Assembly: GCA_036263155.1 (NCBI GenBank)
Contig: DATAHN010000082.1
Span: 1 to 9,439, forward strand
Source: DASUBN01 sp036263155
GTDB lineage: Bacteria > Pseudomonadota > Gammaproteobacteria > Natronospirales > REEB76
Reading direction: 5' to 3'
DNA length: 9,439 nt
Positions within the stretch are counted from its first letter, which is position 1. Each line of letters begins with the position of its first letter. Both the position numbers and the translations under genes were made by a program. Shown piece by piece: positions 1-5,269 of this stretch. The notes beneath the pieces are model-generated. The model was not told the DNA's origin. It ran no database searches and saw only the letters and a list, made by a program, of their open reading frames with translations.

Positions 1-1261
1 CCATCGGGCTCTTGCCCTCCTCGATGTGGCGGTGGGTGTTCTCCACCACTACGATGGCATCGTCCACTACCAGGCCGATGGCCAGCACCATGGCCAGCAG
101 CGTCAGCAGGTTGAGGGAGTAGCCCAGGAGCAGCATCAGGAAGGTGACGCCGACCAGGGACAGCGGGATGGTGATCACCGGGATGAACACCGGACGCACC
201 GCGCCCAGGAACAGGAAGATCACGATGATGACGATCAGTGCCGCTTCCACGATGGTCTTGATCACCTCGTAGATGGAGCCGCTGATGAACTTGGTGGCGT
301 CGTAGGCGATGGTCACCTTGAGCGCCGGGGGCAGGCCGTTCTGGACCTCGGCGATGCCCTTGCGTACCAGCTTCACCACCTGCAACGGATTGGCGTCGGG
401 GGTGGGATTGATGGCCATGTAGACCGCGGTGATGCCGTTGAAGCTCGCCGAGGAATCGTAGTCCTCCGAGCCAAGCTCTACGTCCGCCACGTCCTTGATG
501 CGCACCAGGGCGTCGCCCTCCTTGCGCAGCACGATGTCGCCGAAGCCCTTGGCATCGTGCAGGTCGGTGGTGGTGGCGATGTTGACCGAGACCGTGCTGC
601 CCTTGGTGGCGCCGGGGGCCGCCAGGTAGTTGTTGGCGAGCAGGGCATTGGAGACGTCGGTGGCGGTCACGCCGTGGGCCGCCATGCGCTTGGGATCGAG
701 CCAGATGCGCATCGCGAAGGGCTGGCCGCCCAGGATCATCGCGCCCGCCACGCCGTCCAGCGTCTGCAGTTTCGGCTGCACCACGCGGGTCAGGTAGTCG
801 GTGACCTGGCCCTGGCTCATCTCCTTCGAGTAGAAGGAGATATACATGATGGCGGCACCGCGGATGTCGTTCGCCTGGATCACCGGCGCCTGGGAGGCCT
901 GCGGCAGCACGCTCTTCACCTCATCCACCTTGCTCATGATGTCCACGAGCGCCTTGTGCGGGTCGTAGTTGAGTTTGAGGTTGATGGTGATGGTGCTGAC
1001 GCTTTGCTGGCTCGAGGAAGTGATGTAGTCGATGCCCTCGGCACTCGCCACGGACTGCTGGATCGGCGTGGTGATGAAGCCCTGGATCACGTCGGCCGTG
1101 GCGCCCGGATAGGCGGTGGTGATGGTGATCTGGCTGTTCTCCAGCTTGGGGAACTGGCGCAGCTCGAGCGCGTCGATGGACTTCAGGCCCAGCAGCAGGA
1201 TCACCAGGCTTATGACCGTCGCGAGGACGGGACGGTTGATGAACAGGTCGGTGAATTTCAT
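1..1261 (-). CDS. RND (HAE1-type) efflux pump inner-membrane permease, N-terminal 420 residues, runs off the left edge
   Basis: Translating the minus strand from the ATG at 1261 gives an uninterrupted frame to the window edge. It begins MKFTDLFINRPVLATV, the usual start of AcrB/MexF-type proton-driven drug pumps, followed at once by the first membrane helix. Further family landmarks are a periplasmic porter region (AYPGATADVIQ near residue 50, RMAAHGVTATDVSNAL near 190), then helices with FLFLGAVRPVFIPV and the TM4 segment GLVVDDAIVVVENTHRHIEEG. D400 and D401 in that segment match the proton-relay aspartate pair of AcrB (D407/D408). The protein should form an inner-membrane trimer that takes up hydrophobic compounds from periplasm or membrane and exports them through a TolC-like channel. 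Its ATG overlaps the adaptor's TGA (ATGA), so the two are translationally coupled. The remaining roughly 600 residues and any outer-membrane gene lie outside the window. Family is certain; substrate is unknown. Confidence 0.96.
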   Translation of the reverse strand, partial: MKFTDLFINRPVLATVISLVILLLGLKSIDALELRQFPKLENSQITITTAYPGATADVIQGFITTPIQQSVASAEGIDYITSSSQQSVSTITINLKLNYDPHKALVDIMSKVDEVKSVLPQASQAPVIQANDIRGAAIMYISFYSKEMSQGQVTDYLTRVVQPKLQTLDGVAGAMILGGQPFAMRIWLDPKRMAAHGVTATDVSNALLANNYLAAPGATKGSTVSVNIATTTDLHDAKGFGDIVLRKEGDALVRIKDVADVELGSEDYDSSASFNGITAVYMAINPTPDANPLQVVKLVRKGIAEVQNGLPPALKVTIAYDATKFISGSIYEVIKTIVEAALIVIIVIFLFLGAVRPVFIPVITIPLSLVGVTFLMLLLGYSLNLLTLLAMVLAIGLVVDDAIVVVENTHRHIEEGKSPM

Positions 1262-2385
1262 TTGCCGGCCGCTCCCGGGTTCTGGTCGGGAGTGACGTCG
1301 TTGTTGATCGCCACGGTGGCGCCGGTGTGCAGCTTCTGCATGCCGGAGGTCACCACCATGTCGCCGGCCTTCACGCCCTCGAGCACCGCCACGCGGTTGC
1401 CCTGTTCCTGGCCGAGCTTGACGAACACTTCGCTCGCCGTCAGCAAGGGCTGTCCCTTGTCATCTTTCTTCTCCTTGTCCGGCGCGACGATGAACACCGA
1501 GTTGCCGTACAGGGAATAGGTGACCGAGGACTTGGGCACAGTCACCAGCTGCAGTGACTTGCCGGCGGAGACCGAGATGTTGGCGAACATGCCGGCGCGC
1601 AGCATGTGCTGCGGGTTGGAGATCAGGGCCTGCACCCGCACCGTGTGGCTGGAGGGGTCCACCTTCGAGTCGATGGCGTTGACCTGACCGCTGAACTTCT
1701 GGGTCGGGTAGGCATCCACCGTGACCTCGACCCGCTGTCCCCTGGCCAGGGAGGGGAGGGCCTGCTCGGGCAGCGCGAAGCCGGCATACATGTGGTCCAG
1801 CGCCTGCAGCGTCACCAGCACGGTGCCCTGCGGCAGGTACTGGCCCAGGTTCACGTTGCGGATGCCGGCGTAGCCGGAGAAAGGCGCGCGGATGGATTTC
1901 TTGGCGATGTCCGCCTGGGTGTTCGCGACGTTGGCCTGCGCCTGCTTGAGGTTGCTGTCCGCCGTGTCCACGTCGGACTGCGAGATCAGGTGTTTGCTGA
2001 AGATGTCGTGCGCGCGTTGCGCGTTCAGGTCCGCCAGCTTCTCCTGGGCCTTGTAGCCGGCGAGCTGCGCCTGTTCGTTGGAATCGTCGAGCTGCACCAG
2101 GAGTTGGCCCTTCTCCACCTGTTGGCCGGAATCGAAGTTGATGGCGGCGACGTTGCCGGCCACCTGGTTGGCGATGTCGGCGCCCTGCACCGGCTCGAGG
2201 TTGCCCACGGCGGTGAAGTTGGGCTGCCAAGTCTCCTGCTTCGCGGTCTCCTCGGAGACAGTGGCGACCTGCTTCTGGTTCTTGAAGCCCTGGATCATGA
2301 AATACATGCGCGTGCCGAACACGCCGCCGACGATGAGTAGGATCAGCAGCAGCACGCCGCCGGCGATCAGGATGCGCTTAAGCAT
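1258..2385 (-). CDS. RND efflux periplasmic adaptor (membrane fusion protein, HlyD/AcrA family)
   Basis: This 375-residue protein links the RND pump to an outer-membrane channel. Residues 4-24 are a hydrophobic segment with no lipobox cysteine, so it is probably an inner-membrane anchor rather than a lipoprotein. The two halves of the lipoyl/barrel-sandwich domain are visible: GNVAAINFDSGQQVEKGQLL (about 78-96) and IRAPFSGYAGIRNVNLGQYL (about 165-184). Between them is an alpha-hairpin rich in Ala, Gln and Leu (about 103-163). A beta-barrel (about 200-275) and a membrane-proximal domain follow, ending in a polar tail. The start is set at 2385 because an AGAGG ribosome site (2394-2398) lies 8 bases upstream and the anchor begins there. 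The same frame stays open 45 codons further up, but that stretch is just padR sequence in another frame. The start overlaps the padR end by 8 bases and the stop overlaps the permease ATG, giving a tight three-gene operon. Confidence 0.95.
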   Translation of the reverse strand: MLKRILIAGGVLLLILLIVGGVFGTRMYFMIQGFKNQKQVATVSEETAKQETWQPNFTAVGNLEPVQGADIANQVAGNVAAINFDSGQQVEKGQLLVQLDDSNEQAQLAGYKAQEKLADLNAQRAHDIFSKHLISQSDVDTADSNLKQAQANVANTQADIAKKSIRAPFSGYAGIRNVNLGQYLPQGTVLVTLQALDHMYAGFALPEQALPSLARGQRVEVTVDAYPTQKFSGQVNAIDSKVDPSSHTVRVQALISNPQHMLRAGMFANISVSAGKSLQLVTVPKSSVTYSLYGNSVFIVAPDKEKKDDKGQPLLTASEVFVKLGQEQGNRVAVLEGVKAGDMVVTSGMQKLHTGATVAINNDVTPDQNPGAAGK

Positions 2386-2995
2386 TGGTATAACCTCTGT
2401 TTTTGGATGCCGGGCTTGCCTTGGAGCGTGCCCGGACTTGTTTTGTGGATCGGGTCGCCGCCTCGCTGCCGGGCTGACCGAGGCCGCGGCGATGCGTGCG
2501 GATGTACTCACGGGCGGCACCCATCACCGCCCGGCCGAAGCCGCGGACGAAGCGCGTGCCCGGGTGCTGCAGCCGGCCGTCGCCGGCCCCGCCGCACTCG
2601 TACGCGTCGATCATCTCCAGCTTGCGTTCTAGTTCCCTGAGGTGCTGGTCCAGCACCGCGTCCAGCCGCGCCGTGGGCAGCAGGTGGGCGAAGTGCATGA
2701 GCACCAGGAATTCGGATTTGATCTTGTGCTGCGGTTCGGTCGTCTCGAGACGCGCCAGGAAGGCGCGGCGGCCTGTCTCTGTCAGGTGGTAGAGCTTGCG
2801 GCTCGGGCCCGCCTGCCCCGGCTCGGTGCGGGCCGTCACCAGCCCCGCCTCGGTGAGTTCCGCGAGGGCAGGGTAGATGGAGCCGTAGCCCGCCTGGAAG
2901 CAGTGGCCGAAGGTGCTCTCGAAGAATTTCTTGATGTCGTAGCCGGTGGCGTCGCCGTAGGTGAGCGCCCCCAGGCACAGGTCTTTGACGTCCAC
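2378..2995 (-). CDS. PadR-family transcriptional repressor, GTG start, likely regulator of the efflux operon
   Basis: The 205-residue product starts MDVKDLCLGALTYGDATGYD, a textbook PadR N-terminus. The winged helix-turn-helix follows in order: GYDIKKFFE (18-26), the recognition region FQAGYGSIYPALAELTEAGL (33-52), and the wing RKLYHLTETGRRAFL (66-80). Residues 90-165 form the C-terminal helical dimerisation part, with HLRELERKLEMIDAYE (118-133). The last 35 or so residues are a basic Ser/Arg/Lys tail that ordinary PadR proteins usually lack. I chose the GTG at 2993-2995 because TAAGGA (3003-3008) sits 7 bases upstream and the family begins here. An ATG 30 codons further up would put the promoter and operator inside the gene. 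PadR proteins commonly repress an adjacent transporter and release DNA on binding phenolics or drugs, so this one is inferred to control its own operon. The ligand cannot be read from sequence. Confidence 0.93.
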   Translation of the reverse strand: MDVKDLCLGALTYGDATGYDIKKFFESTFGHCFQAGYGSIYPALAELTEAGLVTARTEPGQAGPSRKLYHLTETGRRAFLARLETTEPQHKIKSEFLVLMHFAHLLPTARLDAVLDQHLRELERKLEMIDAYECGGAGDGRLQHPGTRFVRGFGRAVMGAAREYIRTHRRGLGQPGSEAATRSTKQVRARSKASPASKNRGYTNA

Positions 2996-3002
2996 CTTAT
3001 GG

Positions 3003-3008
3003 TCCTTA
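3003..3008 (-). promoter_or_regulatory. Ribosome binding site that decides the padR GTG start
   Basis: On the minus strand TAAGGA lies 7 bases before the GTG at 2995. It is the only well-spaced Shine-Dalgarno sequence near the conserved MDVK beginning, and it supports the GTG over the upstream ATG at 3085. Confidence 0.7.
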
Positions 3009-3042
3009 GCCGGATCGAGTGGGGGTACGTTGAAGGGCGCCC

Positions 3043-3071
3043 ATCCTATATCGGGTTGATATATGGGGCAA
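3043..3071 (-). promoter_or_regulatory. Probable padR-efflux promoter with overlapping dyad operator
   Basis: A perfect 6-base inverted repeat, TATATC (3047-3052), GGGTT, GATATA (3058-3063), lies about 50 bases above the padR start. A plausible sigma-70 promoter brackets it on the minus strand: -35-like TTGCCC (3066-3071), a 17-base spacer, and -10-like TAGGAT (3043-3048). A protein bound to the dyad would cover the spacer, a classic position for repression. AT-rich TATA-type dyads are typical of PadR operators in general knowledge of the family. A second weak dyad, CAAG-TGACG-CTTG (3069-3081), lies just upstream. The promoter boxes are only moderate matches, but the dyad stands out in this GC-rich DNA. 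The operator role is inferred. Confidence 0.55.
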
Positions 3072-3126
3072 GTGACGCTTGTCATATGGAGGGGCTGGTC
3101 ACCCCCGCCAGCCTGGTCGATTTTGA

Positions 3127-3153
3127 CTCCGGACGGGGCGGAAGGTTCCGGAG
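3127..3153. other. Inverted repeat CTCCGGA-N13-TCCGGAG between the peroxiredoxin gene and padR
   Basis: Perfect 7-base arms at 3127-3133 and 3147-3153 flank a 13-base loop, just below the peroxiredoxin stop. There is no T-run on the minus-strand 3' side, so it is not a standard intrinsic terminator. It may add to the adjacent hairpin as an mRNA end structure, or be a protein site. The role is unknown. Confidence 0.35.
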
Positions 3154-3157
3154 CGGG

Positions 3158-3610
3158 TCAACGGGCTTTCGACAAAGCCCGTTCGGCGAGCTTGAGGTGC
3201 GGCCCCACCCGGAACGCAGCCTTCGCGGCTTCCTGGATGCGGCCATCCTGGCCGATGAGGTAGGTGACGCGGCTGACGTGCAGGCCCAGTAGGCCGTCGC
3301 AATCGTAGGCTCGGATCACGTGCTTATCCGGATCCGCCAACAGCGGGAAGGGCAGGCTGTAGCGCTCGCGGAAGCGCGCATGGCTCGCGCTGTCCTGGGG
3401 GCTGATGCCGACCAGGCTGATGCCGGCCTGGGCGAACTCAGCCTCGCGGGCTCCGAAGGCGCAGGCTTCGCGGGTGCAGACCGGCGTGAAGTCCGCCGGG
3501 TAGAAGTAGAGCAGCAGCGGTCCCTTGGCGAGCAGCGCACCGAGGCTCACCACCCGGCCGTCGTGGTCGGGGAGGGAGAAGTCAGGAGCCCGGTCGCCGG
3601 TCTTGAGCAT
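3158..3610 (-). CDS. bcp: Thioredoxin-dependent peroxiredoxin, Bcp/PrxQ type
   Basis: A cytoplasmic thiol peroxidase of 150 residues, the normal Bcp/PrxQ length, that reduces hydrogen peroxide and organic hydroperoxides using thioredoxin. The N-terminus GDRAPDFSLPDHDGRVVSL opens the thioredoxin-like fold. The active-site stretch YFYPADFTPVCTREACAFG holds the peroxidatic C45 in the P-x3-T-x2-C setting (P38, T42). C50 lies five residues later, the usual resolving position of the PrxQ alpha subgroup. R114 in HVSRVTYLIG matches the conserved active-site arginine. A further C104 is present. The ATG at 3610 follows GAGGA with a 7-base gap. The gene is divergent from ugd and lies upstream of padR on the same strand, so read-through into the efflux operon is possible if the hairpin at its end does not stop transcription. 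Confidence 0.95.
   Translation of the reverse strand: MLKTGDRAPDFSLPDHDGRVVSLGALLAKGPLLLYFYPADFTPVCTREACAFGAREAEFAQAGISLVGISPQDSASHARFRERYSLPFPLLADPDKHVIRAYDCDGLLGLHVSRVTYLIGQDGRIQEAAKAAFRVGPHLKLAERALSKAR
3160..3183 (-). terminator. Perfect hairpin across the last codons of the peroxiredoxin gene (possible terminator without U-tract)
   Basis: AACGGGCTTT (3160-3169), loop CGAC, AAAGCCCGTT (3174-3183) form a perfect 10-base stem that covers the final codons and the first base of the TGA stop. On the transcript it would be a stable stem, but the bases after it are CCCGCTCC rather than a T-run. It may therefore act as a 3'-end stabiliser or a weak terminator, not a canonical one. Confidence 0.4.
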
Positions 3611-3647
3611 GGTGGAGTCCTCGCGGCCCGGGGAGGCCTGGGGCCGC

Positions 3648-3656
3648 TGGTATAAT
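3648..3656 (+). promoter_or_regulatory. Extended -10 promoter for ugd
   Basis: TG-G-TATAAT has a perfect -10 hexamer (3651-3656) preceded by the extended TGn element. No good -35 box is seen 17 bases upstream, which fits an extended -10 promoter. It lies 61 bases before the ugd ATG. The opposite strand carries a poorer CATTAT (3653-3658) that could serve the divergent peroxiredoxin gene, so the two start regions may overlap. Confidence 0.6.
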
Positions 3657-3667
3657 GACAGTTCCCC

Positions 3668-3691
3668 GGGCGCGCGGCGAGTGGCGCGCCC
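3668..3691 (+). promoter_or_regulatory. GC-rich hairpin in the ugd leader
   Basis: GGGCGCGC (3668-3675), an 8-base loop, and GCGCGCCC (3684-3691) form a perfect 8-base GC stem. It begins about 12 bases after the -10 box, so it would be near the 5' end of the mRNA. Only CTTTCCC follows, too weak a T-tract for a clear attenuator. It may stabilise the 5' end or modulate translation; this is inferred. Confidence 0.4.
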
Positions 3692-3717
3692 TTTCCCGCA
3701 CCCTCCAAGGATCAGCG

Positions 3718-5055
3718 ATGAAGATTACGGTACACGGCAGCGGTTACGTGGGCCTGGTGAGCGCCGCGTGCTTCGCCAACATGGGCAACGACGTGCTCTG
3801 CGTTGACGTGGACAAGGCCCGGGTGGCCCGCCTCAAGAACGGCGAGGTGCCCATCGTGGAGCCCGGCCTCGACCACCTGATGGCGGACGGCATCAAGAGC
3901 GGACGTCTCAGGTTCACGGACGTGCCGGCCGAGGGTGTCAAGTTCGGTCTGCTGCAGTTCATCGCCGTGGGCACGCCGCCGGACGAGGACGGCTCCGCCG
4001 ACCTGCGCTACGTGCTGCAAGTGGCCAAGACCATCGGCGAGCACATGGACGGCGAGAAGATCGTGGTGGATAAGTCCACCGTGCCGGTGGGCACGGCCGA
4101 TAAGGTGCATGAGGAGATCGCCAAGGCGCTCAAGGCGCGCGGCGCGAGCCACCCCTTCGAGGTGGTCTCCAACCCTGAGTTCCTGAAGGAAGGCAGCGCG
4201 GTGGAGGACTTCGCCCACCCGGACCGCATCGTGGTCGGCGCCGCCGGCAGCCGTGGCGTCGAGGTGATGCGTACCCTGTACGCGCCCTTCACCCGCAACC
4301 ATGAGCGCCTCATGATCATGTCGGTGCGTGACGCCGAGTTCACCAAGTACGCCGCCAATGCCATGCTGGCTGCACGCATCAGCATGATGAACGAGTTCGC
4401 CAACGTGGCCGAGCGCCTGGGCGTGGACATCGAACAGGTGCGCAAGGGCATCGGCTCGGACCCGCGCATCGGCTACCACTTCCTCTATGCCGGCGTCGGC
4501 TACGGCGGCTCCTGTTTCCCAAAGGACGTCTCGGCCCTGACCCGCACCGCAGCCAAGTCCGGCTACGAGCCGGTGCTGCTGCACGCGGTGGAAGAGGTCA
4601 ATCGCCGCCAGAAGCAGACTCTGTTCCAGAAAGTGAAGGACCATTTCGGTGGGAATCTGAAGGGCAGGACCATCGCCCTGTGGGGCCTCGCCTTCAAGCC
4701 CAACACCGACGACATGCGCGAGGCGCCAAGCCGCGTGCTGATGGAGGCGCTGTGGCAGGAGGGCGTGAAGGTGCGCGCCTTCGACCCGGCCGCCATGCAC
4801 GAGGCCGGCCGCATCTATCCCCAGCAGCCGCTGCTGGAACTCTGCGAGGCGCAGATGGACTGCCTCACCGGTGCCGACGCACTGGTGGTGATCACCGAGT
4901 GGACCCAGTTCCGCAGCCCGGACTTCGACGAGATCAAGAAGCGCCTGAAGCAGCCGGTGGTGTTCGATGGCCGAAACGTGTACGACCCCAAGGCCATGCG
5001 CGCCGCGGGCATGGTGCATTATTCCGTCGGCCGCCCGCCGGTCAAGGCATCTTAA
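3718..5055 (+). CDS. ugd: UDP-glucose 6-dehydrogenase
   Basis: Oxidises UDP-glucose to UDP-glucuronate with two NAD+, feeding capsule, exopolysaccharide or lipopolysaccharide sugar synthesis and UDP-arabinose routes in the cytoplasm. The product has 445 residues, normal for bacterial enzymes. Seen in order: Rossmann motif GSGYVGLVSAACFANMG (7-23); VPIVEPGL (44-51); the VDKSTVPVGTADKV stretch (117-130); SNPEFLKEGSAVEDFAHPDR (151-170); K210 and N214 in FTKYAANAMLA; the GYGGSCFPKD motif with catalytic C266, K269 and D270; and the C-terminal domain with LWGLAFKPNTDDMREAPS (321-338). A histidine (H6) stands where a hydrophobic residue usually precedes the first glycine. The ATG at 3718 follows AAGGA with a 6-base gap; codons open above it contain the leader hairpin and are not coding. 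The stop codon lies inside the left end of a palindromic element, so the extreme C-terminus (PVKAS) may have been reshaped by it. The gene is monocistronic. Confidence 0.97.
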   Translation: MKITVHGSGYVGLVSAACFANMGNDVLCVDVDKARVARLKNGEVPIVEPGLDHLMADGIKSGRLRFTDVPAEGVKFGLLQFIAVGTPPDEDGSADLRYVLQVAKTIGEHMDGEKIVVDKSTVPVGTADKVHEEIAKALKARGASHPFEVVSNPEFLKEGSAVEDFAHPDRIVVGAAGSRGVEVMRTLYAPFTRNHERLMIMSVRDAEFTKYAANAMLAARISMMNEFANVAERLGVDIEQVRKGIGSDPRIGYHFLYAGVGYGGSCFPKDVSALTRTAAKSGYEPVLLHAVEEVNRRQKQTLFQKVKDHFGGNLKGRTIALWGLAFKPNTDDMREAPSRVLMEALWQEGVKVRAFDPAAMHEAGRIYPQQPLLELCEAQMDCLTGADALVVITEWTQFRSPDFDEIKKRLKQPVVFDGRNVYDPKAMRAAGMVHYSVGRPPVKAS

Positions 5056-5180
5056 AAGCTACTGCGCTCGGCAGGGCGTTGTTGCGCTTCGGACTCGCAG
5101 TCGGTCATGCACACCAAGAGTGCACTCCCTCCTGCTTGCCTCGCGCGCCTAGCCCTGCCATCGCTCGTAACGCTTTTAAG
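5051..5180. repeat. About 130-bp palindromic intergenic element with inverted ends, fused to the ugd stop
   Basis: The ends are the exact 9-base inverted repeat CTTAAAAGC (5051-5059) and GCTTTTAAG (5172-5180). Nested inside is a second exact 8-base pair, GGCAGGGC (5070-5077) and GCCCTGCC (5152-5159). Near the centre is TGCAC-N7-GTGCA (5108-5124), plus a small GACT-CGC-AGTC dyad. The symmetry gives an imperfect long hairpin, like a MITE or large REP/ERIC-type unit. It has no protein coding capacity of its own. From memory it resembles a class of intergenic palindromes of gammaproteobacteria with a core like CGCAGTCGGTCATG; I could not check this. The TAA of ugd lies in its left end. Confidence 0.6.
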
Positions 5181-5205
5181 ATGCCTGACTTATAAGCTCA
5201 GGCGT
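5181..5205. other. Small dyad immediately after the palindromic element
   Basis: GCCTGA (5183-5188) and TCAGGC (5198-5203) pair around a CTTATAAG core, with one more A-T and one G-U pair possible outside in RNA. It abuts the 130-bp element directly and may be part of the same repeat. No T-run follows, so it is not itself a terminator. Confidence 0.45.
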
Positions 5206-5218
5206 TACTAACATCGAT

Positions 5219-5254
5219 AAAAAGCAGGGGCGCCTCACGGCGCCCCTTTCGTTT
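5219..5254. terminator. Bidirectional intrinsic terminator between ugd and the protease gene
   Basis: GGGGCGCC (5227-5234), loop TCAC, GGCGCCCC (5239-5246) form a perfect 8-base GC stem. On the plus strand TTTCGTTT follows, ending ugd. On the minus strand the tail reads TGCTTTTTAT (A-run at 5219-5223), ending the protease transcript. It lies 23 bases below the protease stop, as expected for two convergent genes sharing one terminator. Confidence 0.9.
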
Positions 5255-5269
5255 GCGGTTTGGCCTGGA

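Noticed and set aside
26..1519. A long plus-strand open frame (497 codons) opposite the efflux permease and adaptor
   Set aside because: Its translation is rich in His, Gln, Asp, Gly and Arg with no recognisable domain. It is the antisense shadow of well-identified efflux genes in GC-rich DNA.
2386..2520. A 45-codon N-terminal extension of the adaptor protein
   Set aside because: The extension lies inside padR in another frame and precedes the membrane anchor with no family similarity. The start at 2385 has a good ribosome site.
3712..5019. A 435-codon minus-strand open frame opposite ugd
   Set aside because: It is His/Val/Gly-rich antisense with no domain. ugd is complete and convincing on the other strand.
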